Of a stretch of DNA of 64,000 nucleotides, positions 1 through 10,921 are shown piece after piece; position 1 is the first letter of the stretch, and each line of letters begins with the position of its first letter. This DNA is from Silene conica (Eukaryota; Streptophyta; Magnoliopsida; Caryophyllales; Caryophyllaceae). The stretch covers positions 2,466,269-2,530,268 of the forward strand of contig CM055311.2 of NCBI GenBank assembly GCA_029255685.2, read 5' to 3'. Both the position numbers and the translations under genes were made by a program. The notes beneath the pieces were generated by a model that was not told the DNA's origin, did no database searches, and saw nothing but the letters and a program-made list of their open reading frames with translations.

Positions 1-940
1 CCTAGATGCTTGCTTAAGTCCATAAATGGAATGCTTAAGCTTGCACACTTTCTTAGGATTTTTAGGATCAGTGAAACCTTCGGGTTATACCATGTACAAG
101 TCCTCCTCCACTTGACATAAGCTTCTCAGCCCCAAACCCGAATAAAGGACAAGTTAGGGACCGTTCCCTTCCATATCTCATATGGAGTCTTGTCAACAGC
201 TTTAGACGGACTTCGGTTAAGTATAAGAGCAGCCGACAATAGAGCAAAGCCCCATAATGAATCTGACACAATTTTGTGACTCATCATGGATCGAACCATA
301 TGTAAAGTGTTCGATTTCTCCGTTCGGACACACCATTTAACTGTGGTATTCCAGGTGGAGTTAACTGTAGTACAATACCACAGTCTTTAAGGTGTTGATC
401 AAACTCATTCGAAAGATACACACCACCACGATCTGATCGTAGTGCTTTAATCTTTTTATCCAGTTGGTTTTCAACCTTCGCCCGGAATTCCTTGAACTTT
501 TCAAAGGATTCACTTTTATGCTTCATTAAGTAGACATATCCGTATCTACTTAAATCATCCGTGAAAGTGATGAAATATCTATAGCCATCTCGCGCGGTGA
601 TTGACATAGGTTCACATACATCTGTATGTACGAGGTCTAATAGGTCAGCAGCGCGCATTCAAACACCTTTGAAGGAAATACGAGTCATTTTGCCTATGAG
701 ACATGATTCACATATGCCAAATGATTCATAATCAAATCGAGATATAGCGTCATTCTGTATTAGCTGCTTCACACGTTTCTCATTTATGTGTCTCATACGA
801 CAGTGCCATAGATATGTTTGTTCTTTGTCACCAACCTTTAATTTCTTATTATTCATGTGTAATATTTCAGTCGATTGATCTAAGACATATATACCATTGA
901 TAGGGTGATACGTAAAAAGAGATCCTTTTAAACAGGTGTT
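1..940 (-). pseudogene. Ty1/copia pol fragment (pre-integrase, integrase, fused to RT piece)
   Basis: Read on the minus strand from 940 down. A GAG-pre-integrase domain comes first (LWHCRMRHINEKRV, then a CESCLIGKM zinc-type motif, 659-930). The integrase core follows (LVHTDVCEPMS, SDRGGVYLS, LNGVSERRNRTL, 284-658). An in-frame TGA separates the two at about 658-661, and a frameshift near 300 shifts the rest of the integrase. At about 110 the integrase motif GCEAYVKW joins directly to reverse-transcriptase sequence resembling EEDLYMVQPEGF, so the integrase C-terminus and RT N-terminus are deleted. It is related to the copia family at 17560-28426, whose palindrome carries the same integrase stretch. 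It continues beyond the window start. It is a dead copy; no LTR is visible here. Confidence 0.9.
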
Positions 941-959
941 TAGCGCTCTTTAAATAGTA

Positions 960-1604
960 AACGGAGATCTAGCACTAAATTACCTAATAACCCATGATAC
1001 AATAGAGGCCCAATTAGCAGATCTCCTCGATCGAGTACTTCAAAGTCACTCGATCGAGTAACTTCATTCCAGATTCCCTTCGATCAAGGTTTTCCTATCT
1101 TGCAATGACTCCATCGAACAAATAAGCTCTCGATCGAACAAAGAAGCTCTCGATTGAGTACTTCTCAGTGCGCACTGAATTTCAAACGATCATTATTTCT
1201 TCGTTACTCGGGAAAATAAAGTGTTTTGGGTGGCGTTGGAAAGCTAAGAGGACAAGATTTCATCTCCAATTTGAATAACTTGATTATCTGTTGTAGAATG
1301 CAAGTTATGGCTCTTCAAAGTAGGCACTAGCAGCGTGAAGCTCTTCTTTCGCTCGATAGACTTTCATTGCTTCTATGCGCATCTCAAAATGGTAGTGACA
1401 AGCTCCGATTCAACTCTTCTTCTAAATACATGCATAGGGACATGTTTTAGGCTTGATTATGATCTTCTCTGGCTCATATCTGCAAATAGTACAAGACAAA
1501 CCAAAGTAAACTATTCGGGGGGTATTTGTAGCAAAACACTACGAAATAAGCATGGAAATGCGTGCTGACATGGCTTAAAAGATCTATATAAAATGCACGC
1601 ATCA
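960..1604 (+). repeat. Diverged gypsy LTR remnant (3' part)
   Basis: It ends with GCACGCATCA at 1604, the same LTR terminus as at 34069 and 40349. Positions about 1195-1310 align by eye with 33665-33780, sharing TTTCTTCGTTACT and GGCGTTGGAAAGCTAAGAGG. It therefore has the + orientation of the LTRs at 31940-40349 (element on the minus strand). The other LTR end (TGATACCC) is missing. It carries CTCGATCGAG palindromes where the intact family carries GGTCGGTCGACC. The left limit is approximate, because it abuts the copia fragment without a recognisable junction. Confidence 0.6.
1025..1059. repeat. Paired CTCGATCGAG palindromes
   Basis: Perfect 10-bp palindromes CTCGATCGAG at 1026-1035 and 1049-1058, 23 bp apart. 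Degenerate copies follow near 1077, 1129 and 1149. The layout resembles the GGTCGGTCGACC pairs of the other LTR families, but with a different core and slightly wider spacing. Confidence 0.75.
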
Positions 1605-1964
1605 AAAATCATCCAATAAAAATATCGTCCAAACTAACAATATTTTTCCTCCACTTTTTGCACATTTTACCTGCATAATTTCCCACAAAATCAAACTAAC
1701 AACCCTTACTCTAAATCCCAGAAAAATAGGAAATGAAATTATATGAAATAGTTTGATAAATAAAGATACAATTAACGAATAATAAGATAACTGAATAAGA
1801 TAACATGGAATTTCAAACGATATTATTGAATCCGGAATTTCTATCAATTTAAATAATTTATAAATATAACTTACAAAATTTCAACAATTAATTTCCTAAA
1901 TATCCTCTTTAAACAATATAAAAAAGATTCATTAGACACTTTCTTCCCATCTCTCCCAAAACTC
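1605..1964. other. AT-rich stretch, nothing recognised
   Basis: AT-rich unique-looking sequence between the LTR remnant and the GT-rich repeat. The short ORFs in it have no recognisable protein motif. Confidence 0.5.
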
Positions 1965-3475
1965 AAAAACCTAAATTAATTTGTGCCGCTGCCTCCACCA
2001 ACCGCGCACTCCTCCCTTTATCCCCTACCGATCGCTAGAGAAGGGCCGTTCCTTAGGCCCCTCTCCGACGATCTTCAACTTCTCACGCATCCTTAACCAT
2101 TTTCGGACCTCGCTATTTTTTGTTCTCGGGTCAATCTCATCCGGGTATTGGGTTGTTTTTGGTTTTCATCTCAATCGTGGGGTTCCTTTCCCTTCGATCC
2201 CTCGTCTTGTCGCCGGAAATGGTACATGCAATCACCCGGGTAAGTCTCTTCTTGTTGGCATCTGTTGTTTGCCGGTCGTCGGTGCTTGGGAAGGTTTATA
2301 CAAAGGTGGTTTTGTCTCTGTTGAGTGTCGAGTCAGGTTGTGTGTTTGCTCGTTCGGTTAGCTTTTGGCTTTTTGGTGATCCCCCCTTTCCCTCACCATT
2401 TGGTCATTTGTCCACAATGTTTTTTGGGTCTGTTTTGGGACCTATTGGTGATTCCCCCCATTTCCCCCGCCAATCGGTCATTTGTCCTTGTCGCGTTAGT
2501 TGTTGAGCTTACTTCTCCGGTTTGTTTGGGACCGTTTAATGATCCCCTCATTCCCCCATTATTCGATCCCTTGTCTCGTGTGTCTTTGTTGGTGGTTTTG
2601 CATGTAAGACGGTGGTCCTGAGAGGTTTCGTCTGGTGGTTTGAGTGTCCTTTGATGGTTGGGTTTTTGGTGTTTGGTTTGTGGTCTTGGATGGTGGAAGG
2701 TCTCGGATTTGGGTTTCTTACTGTTGTGAGGTGTGTGGTAGGGTTGTGTCGGGTTTGGTTGTGTTTCTTGGTTGGTTAGGATGTGGTGGTTTCCTAGACC
2801 TTTTGATGATGTCTTTTGGGGCTTTGTGTCGTAAAATAAGTGTAGTCGTATCTTCACGTATGGCTTGAGTGTCATGTCCCTTTATCATCGGGGTGTTGGC
2901 TTTCGCTGTCTTTTCATGGATATTTTGGGTGTCCTGTCCCTGTATCCTTGAGGCTCTTTTAGGTAGAATAAATGGGTTTTATGAAGATTGGTGTCCGGTT
3001 CGAGTTGGATCTGTCGACCGACGGTGTTTCAATGCAATAATAGACAGAAGATTGGTCGATGAGAATCCTTTGATGCGGTTTGTGCTTTGGTTGGGTTTGT
3101 TGATCTGTCGTGTGTGTGACTGTAGAGTTCATTCGTCTTGGTGTAGGAGCTCATGCTCCACCGGAGGCAACATGTTGTCTGTCATCCACATTTCCTTTCT
3201 ACGCTCTTGTGGCGTAAGTGCACCACGCCCTCATCACTCCACAACTCACAAGTAATGGAGACTTTCAGGAAATGTTAGCAGCTGGCATAATAACAATAAG
3301 GAGACTTGCATCCATTATTTCGTACTCCACCAACTTGCGTTTTCTACCTGACATGGTCTTTTGCTAGTGTTTAATAGTTGTATCGTTATGAAGTTTGCTT
3401 TTAAAACTATTAAGGGCGTAGTTTGCCCGAATTTTATGTAATATGCCTTTCTTTACCGCTGCCAAAAAAATTCAT
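1965..3475 (+). other. Unclassified GT-rich repeat, possibly a non-autonomous retroposon
   Basis: A C-rich beginning (about 1981-2110) is followed by a long GT-rich body, which stands out sharply from the AT-rich flanks. The end, about 3400-3475, is a 3'-UTR-like stretch finishing in GCTGCC and a short A run, as plant LINE-type tails often do. Several overlapping ORFs of 74-160 codons exist in three frames, but none has a known domain and they look like by-products of low stop-codon density. No clear target-site duplication was found. Alternatives are a LINE-derived internal deletion product or an old transcribed host sequence. The classification is inference. Confidence 0.35.
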
Positions 3476-5230
3476 TATATAATTGAGTAGGTCATTGCTT
3501 TAGTTAAGCGAAAAATTGTTAATAAGAAAAATTACATATAAAATTAAATTGGATTAATTAGTAAAGTTCAGAAAATAAATAATTGTAATCCATAAATTGA
3601 CGTGCTAATACACTTGATTAATTTGTTACAACTCTACTTGCAAACGGTAACTTGTGTGTAAGTCATCTAGTGTTTAAACCTTACTAACAAATTTTTTTTT
3701 ATCTTTTTAATTTACTCGTAATCTTTACTAATTCTTCCCGTAATTTTTCTTCTTTTTAATTTGGTCGTAATCTTTACCGATTCTTCTGCTAATTAAACAC
3801 TAGCATTTAAACCTAATTATTCATTCAGTTAGATAAATCAAATTAATTTAGGATTAATAAATTAGACAAATCAAATTAGTTGAATTAGGGTTTAATAATT
3901 TGATTAATATAAATTTAATTAGGGTTAAAAAGTGAATTACATTATTAGGGTTCACTCATTTAACAAATTGAATTAGGGACCATCACGATCATCAATTGTT
4001 CTAATTAATTAAATTAGGGCAAAAATAAACCGAATTTTAATTAAATACAGAAATATAAAAAAAAATCCCAAAATTTTTGTTATTTAAAAAAAAATTGTAA
4101 TTAAATACAAAAATATATACAATCTCCAGCAATTTTATTAACTAAAACGAAATTGTAATTAAATACAAAGGTTAAAAAAATTCAGAAATTTTTGTTAACT
4201 AAACGAAATTTTAATCAAATCCAAAAAAAAAAAAAATTTCCAGAAATTTTGTTTCAAAATCAAAATTTTAATTAAATACAAATATATAAAAAAATTTCAG
4301 AAGTATTATTAACTAAGACGAAACTATAATTAAATACAAAAATATAAACCAATTTTAAAAAATTTGTTACAACATGAAATTTTAATTAAATAAAAAAAAT
4401 AAAAAAATTCCATCATTTTTGTTAACATAATTTATTTTATCAAAAATACAAACTTTCCATAATTATTGCTTAACTACATGTGGTTACAACTTAACTACAA
4501 TTGCGTAAATACTATCCTACCGTTAAACTAACTAATGTAAATTACCTATGGTTTAACATGCGACGTGTCACAACATCATTGGTCGTGTATGGAATTTTCC
4601 ATACACAATGTATCTGTAGCGCATAAAACTTTCATTTTTTCAAATCTATATATAAGTATAAAAGAAGAACCTCTATGCATTAAACTTGACACGTGTCACA
4701 CTATTGTCAATTTTTTTTCCCACCCAACCCAAACCCTAAAGATGCTTACAGATAATTATTTTTGATATCACCATTTAGATTATTACATTTCTTAAATAAA
4801 ACTATTTTATCCTTCTTCAAGATTATATTTTCCTAAATTACAAATTATTTAGGCTATAATGTCATACTCTCCGGTTGGTCAGGTTCATACATCAATTTTT
4901 ACACTTCATTTTTTATTATTGTTGAATTTTGATGTAAGTTTTTTGCATCACTAAGTTGATTTATACAAATATTATCAATATATCATGTTATACCTTTTCA
5001 AAACGGTGTAAAATTTTTCAAGGTATTTATTAATCATAACTTTCATCAACGAATTTAATTAATAATTTTACTGTTATCATTTAATTTCAAAATATAAAAA
5101 GGATAAATGTGAATTGTAGGTTTTAATATTATTTTGCCACTTTACTTCGGAAAAATGAGCATACATCAGATGTACTATCTCAGGTCTAACTTTAAAATTT
5201 TAATTTTTAATTGACCTTATGTGTATTTTA
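3476..5230. other. AT-rich intergenic region
   Basis: Strongly AT-rich and without credible ORFs. The only visible structure is the degenerate tandem array at about 4022-4430, listed separately. The small ORF near 4565-4765 has no recognisable motif. Confidence 0.6.
4022..4430. repeat. Degenerate AT-rich tandem array, unit about 60 bp
   Basis: The phrase AATTAAATACAAA with a preceding CGAAATT-like word recurs about every 55-65 bp, for roughly seven degenerate copies. Each copy ends in a TTTTTGTTAACT-like word. Unit length varies through A-run slippage. Confidence 0.6.
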
Positions 5231-6814
5231 TCTGAGTTTTTGTTTTTGCAAGAAGGTATTTCTCATTATATTCAAAACAGAATACAAGAGTTTCTTACAA
5301 AGATTATCCTCTATGGCAAAAAAGAAACTACCAATCAGTACTTAACAAGCCTAGTATTTCGTCTTCTTGCTCTGATAGCTTCCCATTAAGTAAAACTACA
5401 CTTACTGTAAATTGGATGTCACGAAGTAGTGCTTCAATCTTCCGTGCTTTGTCTTCAAAAATTCGGCCATTTCGCTCAGACCAGATGGTGTATACTAGAG
5501 GTCCAATGCTGCACGTTGCCCATTTGTTTAGCCAATGCCTACGCACCTTTCTGCTAGCAAGCCATCCAAGCAGAGAGTTCAGATCATTGTGGGTGGTTTG
5601 CACATGAGTCCATTTTTTAACACCATCAAATAGTGTTTTGGAGAAGGCACATTGAAAGAATAGATGTTGAGCACTCTCCTCCGCTTGCTGGCACAACACA
5701 CATCTATTTGCCATGGAGATACCTCTCTGCATTATCTGATCAACAGTAGCCATTTTGTTCTGCAGAGCAAGCATAAGAATGATTCTCTGCCGAGGAACAT
5801 ATAACCCTTTTTGAATAGCTTCTTGGGAAGGCCTCTTAAGGAATTTAGGCCTAATACTCTCATAAGCGGTTCCAATGGAAAACTGACTGTTCTTGATACA
5901 TTGGTCCAAGAATTGATGTGCCCCAGAGGTACTACCCATTAGATCAACCAACCATGTTTTGACATGAAGTATTCCTCAAAGACTGTCACCATGCCCATCA
6001 GAACTTATTGTTCCCCAAAGATCTGTCCTCTGAAACATATAATGATGCAGCCAATTGATCCAGATATTAGGCCTCTTCTTATCAATCTGCCACAGTTATT
6101 TGAGTAGGCAAGCACGATTCCAAGCTATAAGATTCTTAACTTGGAAACCTCCCTCACTCCAAGGAGCACAGATACTGTGCCAGCTCTTAAAAACCATCTT
6201 TCTGCTCTCTGGTGTTCCTCCCCAAAAAAAATTGCGGCAGATTTGATCTATAGTATCACAGATATTCATGGGTAATTGAAGACATGAGCACCAAAAATTA
6301 TTCACCCCAAAAACTGCAGACTGAATGATTTGAATTCTGCCAGCATAAGACAGATCAGTAGTGGAGTTTTTCTGTAAAATGAGATGCAGCTTGTTTAGTA
6401 AGCTGCCATACATGTCCTTATGAAGCCTGGAGTGATTAATTGGTATACCCAGATACCTAAAGGGGAAGCTCCCTTCATTGAGACCAGTGGAAGTCAGTAT
6501 TAGAGTTTTCACAGCTGGTTCAACGCCTCCCAAATAAATGTCTGTTTTTTCAATATTGGCTTTCAGGCCAGACCATTCAGAAAAAATATGAAGGGTATGA
6601 GTAGCATAAGAGATAGATGGGAGATCTCCCCGGCAAAAGATCATTAAGTCATCGGCAAACACTAAATGGGTAAGCCCTATCTTAGAACACTTAGGATGGT
6701 AAGAAACCTGTGGAGTTTGACACATCTTCCTGAGCATTGTTGACAAAACTTCCATGCTGAGAACAAAGAGGTAAGGTGAAAGAGGGTCACCTTGCATTTT
6801 TTCTGAGTTTTTTG
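5231..6814 (-). mobile_element. 5'-truncated L1-type LINE with target-site duplication
   Basis: The minus-strand body (about 5243-6801) is flanked by TCTGAGTTTTTG (5231-5242) and TCTGAGTTTTTTG (6802-6814), a target-site duplication typical of target-primed reverse transcription. The minus-strand 3' end lies at the low-coordinate side, next to an A-rich tail (T-rich on plus). Only the RT C-terminal half and the zinc-binding RT-associated domain remain, so the copy is truncated at its 5' end. Confidence 0.8.
5328..6797 (-). pseudogene. LINE reverse transcriptase, C-terminal part
   Basis: The first open segment (6797-6096) starts at the RT motif QGDPLSPYLFVLSMEVLS, continues to the catalytic LVFADDLMIF box and RYLGIPI, and then enters the thumb region. 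After stops at about 5952-6095 a second segment (5951-5328) carries the RT-associated zinc-binding domain (CVLCQQAEESAQHLFFQC) and the conserved WLNKWA...YTIWSERNGRIF block. This is ORF2 of a plant L1-type LINE. The N-terminal endonuclease and first RT motifs are absent through 5' truncation, so it cannot be active. Confidence 0.9.
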
Positions 6815-7458
6815 TTGTTTATAAGTTAAATTTTAAATTTTTTCGTCAAAATGCAAACATAACTGAGCTTATATGTAATGTTTTTGAGATATATTATAAC
6901 TTTTTGAGAATAATGTTTAAATAACAAACTTAGATACTTTATAATAAAATTTATAATTTTTAAAACAAACTAAAAAAATTTTATCATAAAGTTCTGAACT
7001 GTACAACTACGACTGATAGTAATATATCAATGTACAATCTATTTCATGTCGATCTTTTAATAAATTATCTACTCTGAAGTATAATTTCACAGAGTTTACT
7101 GTAAAAAAACACTTTTGGTGCTCATTGAATTCATTGATTATAGTGCAGGCCAATTAAGTACTCTATTTTTTCTTAACTGCTACATATTTCTGGAAACTTC
7201 TGTGTTTTTTCATTTTAAATATTTTGTATTAAATTAGATCGACAAAAGACATGAAAATTTGACTTACTACTGGCAAAAATGGCGATTAATAATTTTTGGG
7301 ACTATGTCTTGCTTAATACCGTCTTAATTAACCTAAGACATTTCACAACTTTTTTTTTCCAATACCCTTTATTATAATTATGTGTTGTAAGAGTCGACTT
7401 AAATTGAGACGGTCTACTTATATGCTAGGATAATGTTAATGATAAAAACTCATATACA
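6815..7458. other. AT-rich spacer, nothing recognised
   Basis: AT-rich DNA between the LINE and the nested gypsy block. No ORF, repeat or regulatory site could be supported. Confidence 0.5.
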
Positions 7459-7463
7459 TGTAT

Positions 7464-8000
7464 TGTAATAACCCGTAGTTTGAGGATCTTTATATGATAA
7501 CATATATAGATATATATATTCTTCGTTAATAAGCTTGTGTACCTTGTATGTTAATAAGCGTTTTTTGGACCACTGTGGGATTCGAATTGGGGACTTGTGT
7601 CATCAAAATAGAGTATAGTAATATGTTGCTTAGGAGACTCGAACACGGGATCAACAGCACCACGTTTGTGGGCCTCGAATTCCGTGTAAAGCAACAGCCC
7701 ACGGCTGATTGTTGCCACTCTTCCTCTTCAGCCGTCATTTATATGACTCCTTCACACCCTAATTTTTAAAGCAAACACTTCTACAACATACACAAATCCT
7801 AGCCGTCATACTAGAAAAGAGGAGGAAGCAGTGCTCGGTGGTTATAAGGCGGATCTGAGTGGTTCGTTTTGGCCTTAACTCCGGTATGCTCACCTTAACC
7901 GTGTTTGTTCCTGGTCTGTGTGTGTTTTCTGTCGCCTAATTAGAACGTATAACATGAATTAATCTGTGTTGTTGTTTCATAATTACATAGTAAGGCATGT
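7464..8000 (+). mobile_element. Outer gypsy solo LTR, left part
   Basis: Starts TGTAATAACCCG after the target-site duplication TGTAT (7459-7463). It is interrupted at 8000 by the younger chromovirus and resumes at 28932. The two parts add up to about 2.29 kb, close to the 2.36-2.37 kb of the younger LTRs, and the order of internal landmarks is the same. No internal domain lies next to it, so it is a solo LTR from unequal recombination. Confidence 0.85.
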
Positions 8001-8874
8001 TGTAATACCTCAAAATTTTAGACTCGATAATTAAGATTTTAATTGTGTCGATAAATGTTTTATGTGTTGAGCACCTATGTTTAAGTTTCCAAGCTAAGCA
8101 AGTGGTTATGCTTTTATGAGGATTCGATCCCTATATCTTTGGCACACGGTTGTGTGGTTATGAGGGATCGATCCCTGAACCTCTAGACTCGGTGATTTGG
8201 GCCTCGTAAGTCGTGCTACACCCAAGCCCACACGGCTGTTTTGTGGAATTTAACTCAAACCCTACTAATACTACTCCCTACCGTCACCCTTTTAACATAA
8301 TTCTAAGACCTAAGTTACCCTAATCTATCATTCTATCACCATACACTCTCAGCCGTCACGACAAAGCTTGGGTAGGCAGTGCTCACGGTGGTTACTAGGC
8401 AGCCTAACGGTGGTCGTTTTAGAGGTAAACTTAGTGTGACAACATGTTTCTGCTTCTCCTTTCGATTCCTTGTTGTTTTCTTCTGTTTTCGAGGGTGTTT
8501 TCATAAGTGATGAATCGATTCAGTGTTTAAACCTTGATCTGTGACGCTAGGGGAAGGGTGTGGTCTAGCAAGGGGATGGTCGTTGGTCACCAGGAACCAC
8601 CAATTATGGTGGTTTTGTCGTCTGAAACAACCCGGCTGTTTCAGTTGCAGTCAATGGTTACCTGTGTAGTTTTGTGGGGGTGTATTCGAGTCTGTTTTGG
8701 GTTGGTTTCTCGAGTCAGGGTTTTCGGTTTGGGTTGGTGGTTGTCGGAGGTGCGTCTTGGTGGGTGGCGTGTCCAGCATAGGAGGCTAGGTTAGCGGCTG
8801 TGATGGTGGTTTGTAGCCTGGTCGTTCTCTGTTTTTTTTAATATGCTAATGTCGGGTTCAGAGGTTGTATTGGG

Positions 8875-8924
8875 GGTGGTACCACCGTTGACTCGGGGGA
8901 GGTCGACACGGTGGTACCACCGTG
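8875..8924. repeat. Paired palindromes in chromovirus LTR
   Basis: GGTGGTACCACC (8875-8886) and CACGGTGGTACCACCGTG (8907-8924) are perfect palindromes with centres 35 bp apart. They flank a GC-rich block containing GGTCGAC. The same arrangement is in the 3' LTR near 16576-16625, and a decayed version lies near 29270-29320 of the solo LTR. Confidence 0.85.
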
Positions 8925-9263
8925 GTTTAGAGGACCGGTGTCAGGGGTTTGTGTGGGTGTCGGTTTTGGGTGGTTGGCTGTTCTGGGTGGCTGTCGACAG
9001 GGGGCTGTAAGGGAGGCTGGTCACGTGTGGGGTGGAGTTCCAGCAGGTTTATGGTGGCTGGTTCTCTTCACCAGTGGCCGGCGACCTGGGTGTCAGTGGT
9101 CGCCGGGGTCGTAGGTGGTGCAGGGTTTGTGGGCTGACGGTGGTTGGTGGCTGTGGTGGTGTTGTGGCCGTGGTAGGAGGGTAGCGGTCTAAAGTGTCCT
9201 TGAGTCGGGCTGTTTTAGGAGGTAGACTCGTTTTATTTATTTTGTTTTATTTCTAAACTCTTG

Positions 9264-9264
<1 letters not shown>

Positions 9265-9347
<83 letters not shown>

Positions 9348-9348
9348 T
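9265..9348. repeat. TTA microsatellite in LTR
   Basis: About 28 TTA units. The 3' LTR has about 23 units (16964-17033), the main length difference between the two LTRs. The solo LTR keeps a short version (29630-29657). Confidence 0.95.
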
Positions 9349-9536
9349 ATGTTTTTAATGTTAAGTAATAATATTATGGTATTAGGCTTGTATTAATATT
9401 TCGTTGATATGCTACGGTTTTGGGTCGTGCTAATTAATGATGCGAGTCGGGAAATTATTTAAGTTATGGGAGTTCTATTTTCTTTGGGAGTTGTATATTT
9501 TGGGAAGTTTCTATAACTGGAAGGTTTCTACTTTTG

Positions 9537-9579
9537 GAAACTTTCCACTTATGGGAAGTTTCCATAAGTGGAAAGTTTC
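9537..9579. repeat. Perfect 18-bp stem-loop in LTR
   Basis: GAAACTTTCCACTTATGG (9537-9554) and its exact reverse complement (9562-9579) are separated by a 7-base loop. The identical structure is at 17221-17263 in the 3' LTR. It lies upstream of a conserved GTAGCGGGTTTCGCGTGGAA block and could act in the transcript, but no function is shown. Confidence 0.85.
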
Positions 9580-9867
9580 TATTTATAGTAAGCATAGTTG
9601 TTAAGGGGTTTGGGAAGGTTATTTATTCGTTACGTATATGTGTATAGGTAGCGGGTTTCGCGTGGAACATTTCTAGCAAGCCTTGGATTATTTGCGTTCC
9701 TGTTATTTCATGTAGGGAAAAATACTGTATATGATGTTGTGTAAACTGTTCTTATTTATTATTAAGCATGTTTGTGATATAATATGATGTGATCGTTATA
9801 TTGTGTTATCTATATTATTCTGAGATATCGTTACAATGTGAATATATATTGGGTCTTGTGATATGGT

Positions 9868-9999
9868 GATGGATCGATGCGGAGTATATATGGTGTTGGA
9901 TCGGTGCGGAGTATATATGGCGTTGGATCGGTGCGGAGTATATATGGCGTTGGATCGGTGCGGAGTTTATTTGGCGTTGGATCGGTGCGGAGTTTATTA
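9868..9999. repeat. 27-bp tandem repeats in LTR (5 units)
   Basis: Unit GTTGGATCGGTGCGGAGTAT plus seven more bases. The last two units have the variant TTTATTTGGC. Equivalent arrays are at 28427-28555 (3' LTR) and 30174-30304 (solo LTR). The array gives a spurious open frame of MVLDRCGVY-type repeats, which is not a gene. Confidence 0.9.
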
Positions 10000-10373
10000 T
10001 ATTGTTATATTATTCTTTTCCCTACTCAACCTCGTGGTTGACCCTGTGTATTCGTGATCACCTGTGATGAACCAATTATTGGGGAGCAGATTGACAGGTG
10101 GCTGAGATTAAGGGGGAACTATGGGAGGAAGAGCTTGGATCCGGACCAGATTAGATGTCTAGATCACCTTAGTCAGTTTAATACGAGTTGTACTTTATTT
10201 GTTTTGTTAAGACTTTTGGATACGGCTGTAAGAACATGTCTTGAGTTAAATTCTATTTAAAGTACTGTTTATCTTCCTTTGTATCTACTGCCTCGGGAAA
10301 CCGAGATGGTAACACCCTTATTTATCTGAGGAGTCCTAGTACATGCCCTTAAATAAATGGGGGTGTTACAAAG

Positions 10374-10386
10374 TGGTATCAGAGCG
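10374..10386 (+). promoter_or_regulatory. Primer binding site, initiator-Met tRNA type
   Basis: TGGTATCAGAGCG follows the 5' LTR end after three bases. This is the usual plant minus-strand priming site complementary to the 3' end of initiator methionine tRNA, with a changed last base. Confidence 0.9.
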
Positions 10387-10921
10387 AACGATCCTCAGGC
10401 CTAACCTAATGAATCCAATGAATGTAGGAGAGTCTAAATAAAATGAACCCCGGGATAGGACTGTTAGGAGCACACGAAAGGGGAAGTATGAGTCTGGGGC
10501 CCCCTCACACCGAACCATTGGCCCTATCAGTTTTACCCGGGAACCCAGAGTGAAAATATGAGAGAAAAGGGTAAGTTAGGAAAAGATGGAAGTTATGGTA
10601 TACTATGATAAGTATTTTATGAGAATTCCGAGTATAAGTGACAGTTGGAAAAGCCGGAAGGGGCATGAACATGAAAGAATCTTTAATTGTTTGAATAAAG
10701 AAGTGCATATTAATATGGTTATGTGAAGTGAAACATGTTAGTAATTTTTTTTCTCTCATCATGTCTAGAGATATGCGGTTATGTGATCCCCGAGCCATGT
10801 TATAGAAAGGACTACTTATAGTCTAAGTGTTTATAGACTTTAAGGTTTAGGGAACATAGCCCTAATCTAAATGGGTACCCACATGAGTCGGGACTCATTT
10901 CATTTTCTGTTGTACTATAGT
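10387..10921. other. Chromovirus 5' leader
   Basis: Non-coding leader between the primer site and gag. No conserved ORF was seen. An upstream ATG at 10871 is in frame with gag and would add 17 residues. Confidence 0.6.

Larger units (their letters stand above)
8001..10370 (+). repeat. Chromovirus 5' LTR
   Basis: 2370 bp, TGTAATACC...GGTGTTACA. It contains a GT-rich central part (the ORFs there are not genes), paired GGTGGTACCACC palindromes, a TTA microsatellite, an 18-bp stem-loop and five 27-bp repeats, each listed below. Confidence 0.95.

Noticed and set aside
1981-2875. Overlapping ORFs on both strands in the GT-rich repeat
   Set aside because: Three or more frames are open at once because of base composition. 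No motif or start context supports any of them.
8534-9137. GT-rich ORFs duplicated at 16232-16836
   Set aside because: They lie inside the chromovirus LTRs, in stop-poor GT-rich DNA, with overlapping frames and no protein motif.
9868-9999. Regularly spaced repeats as a CRISPR-like array
   Set aside because: The repeats are directly adjacent with no spacers, in an LTR of a plant retroelement.
9863-10057. ORF with repeated MVLDRCGVY/MALDRCGVY units (also near 28353 and 30040)
   Set aside because: It is the translation of the 27-bp LTR tandem repeat. The unit is a multiple of three, which keeps any frame open, and the DNA is LTR non-coding sequence.
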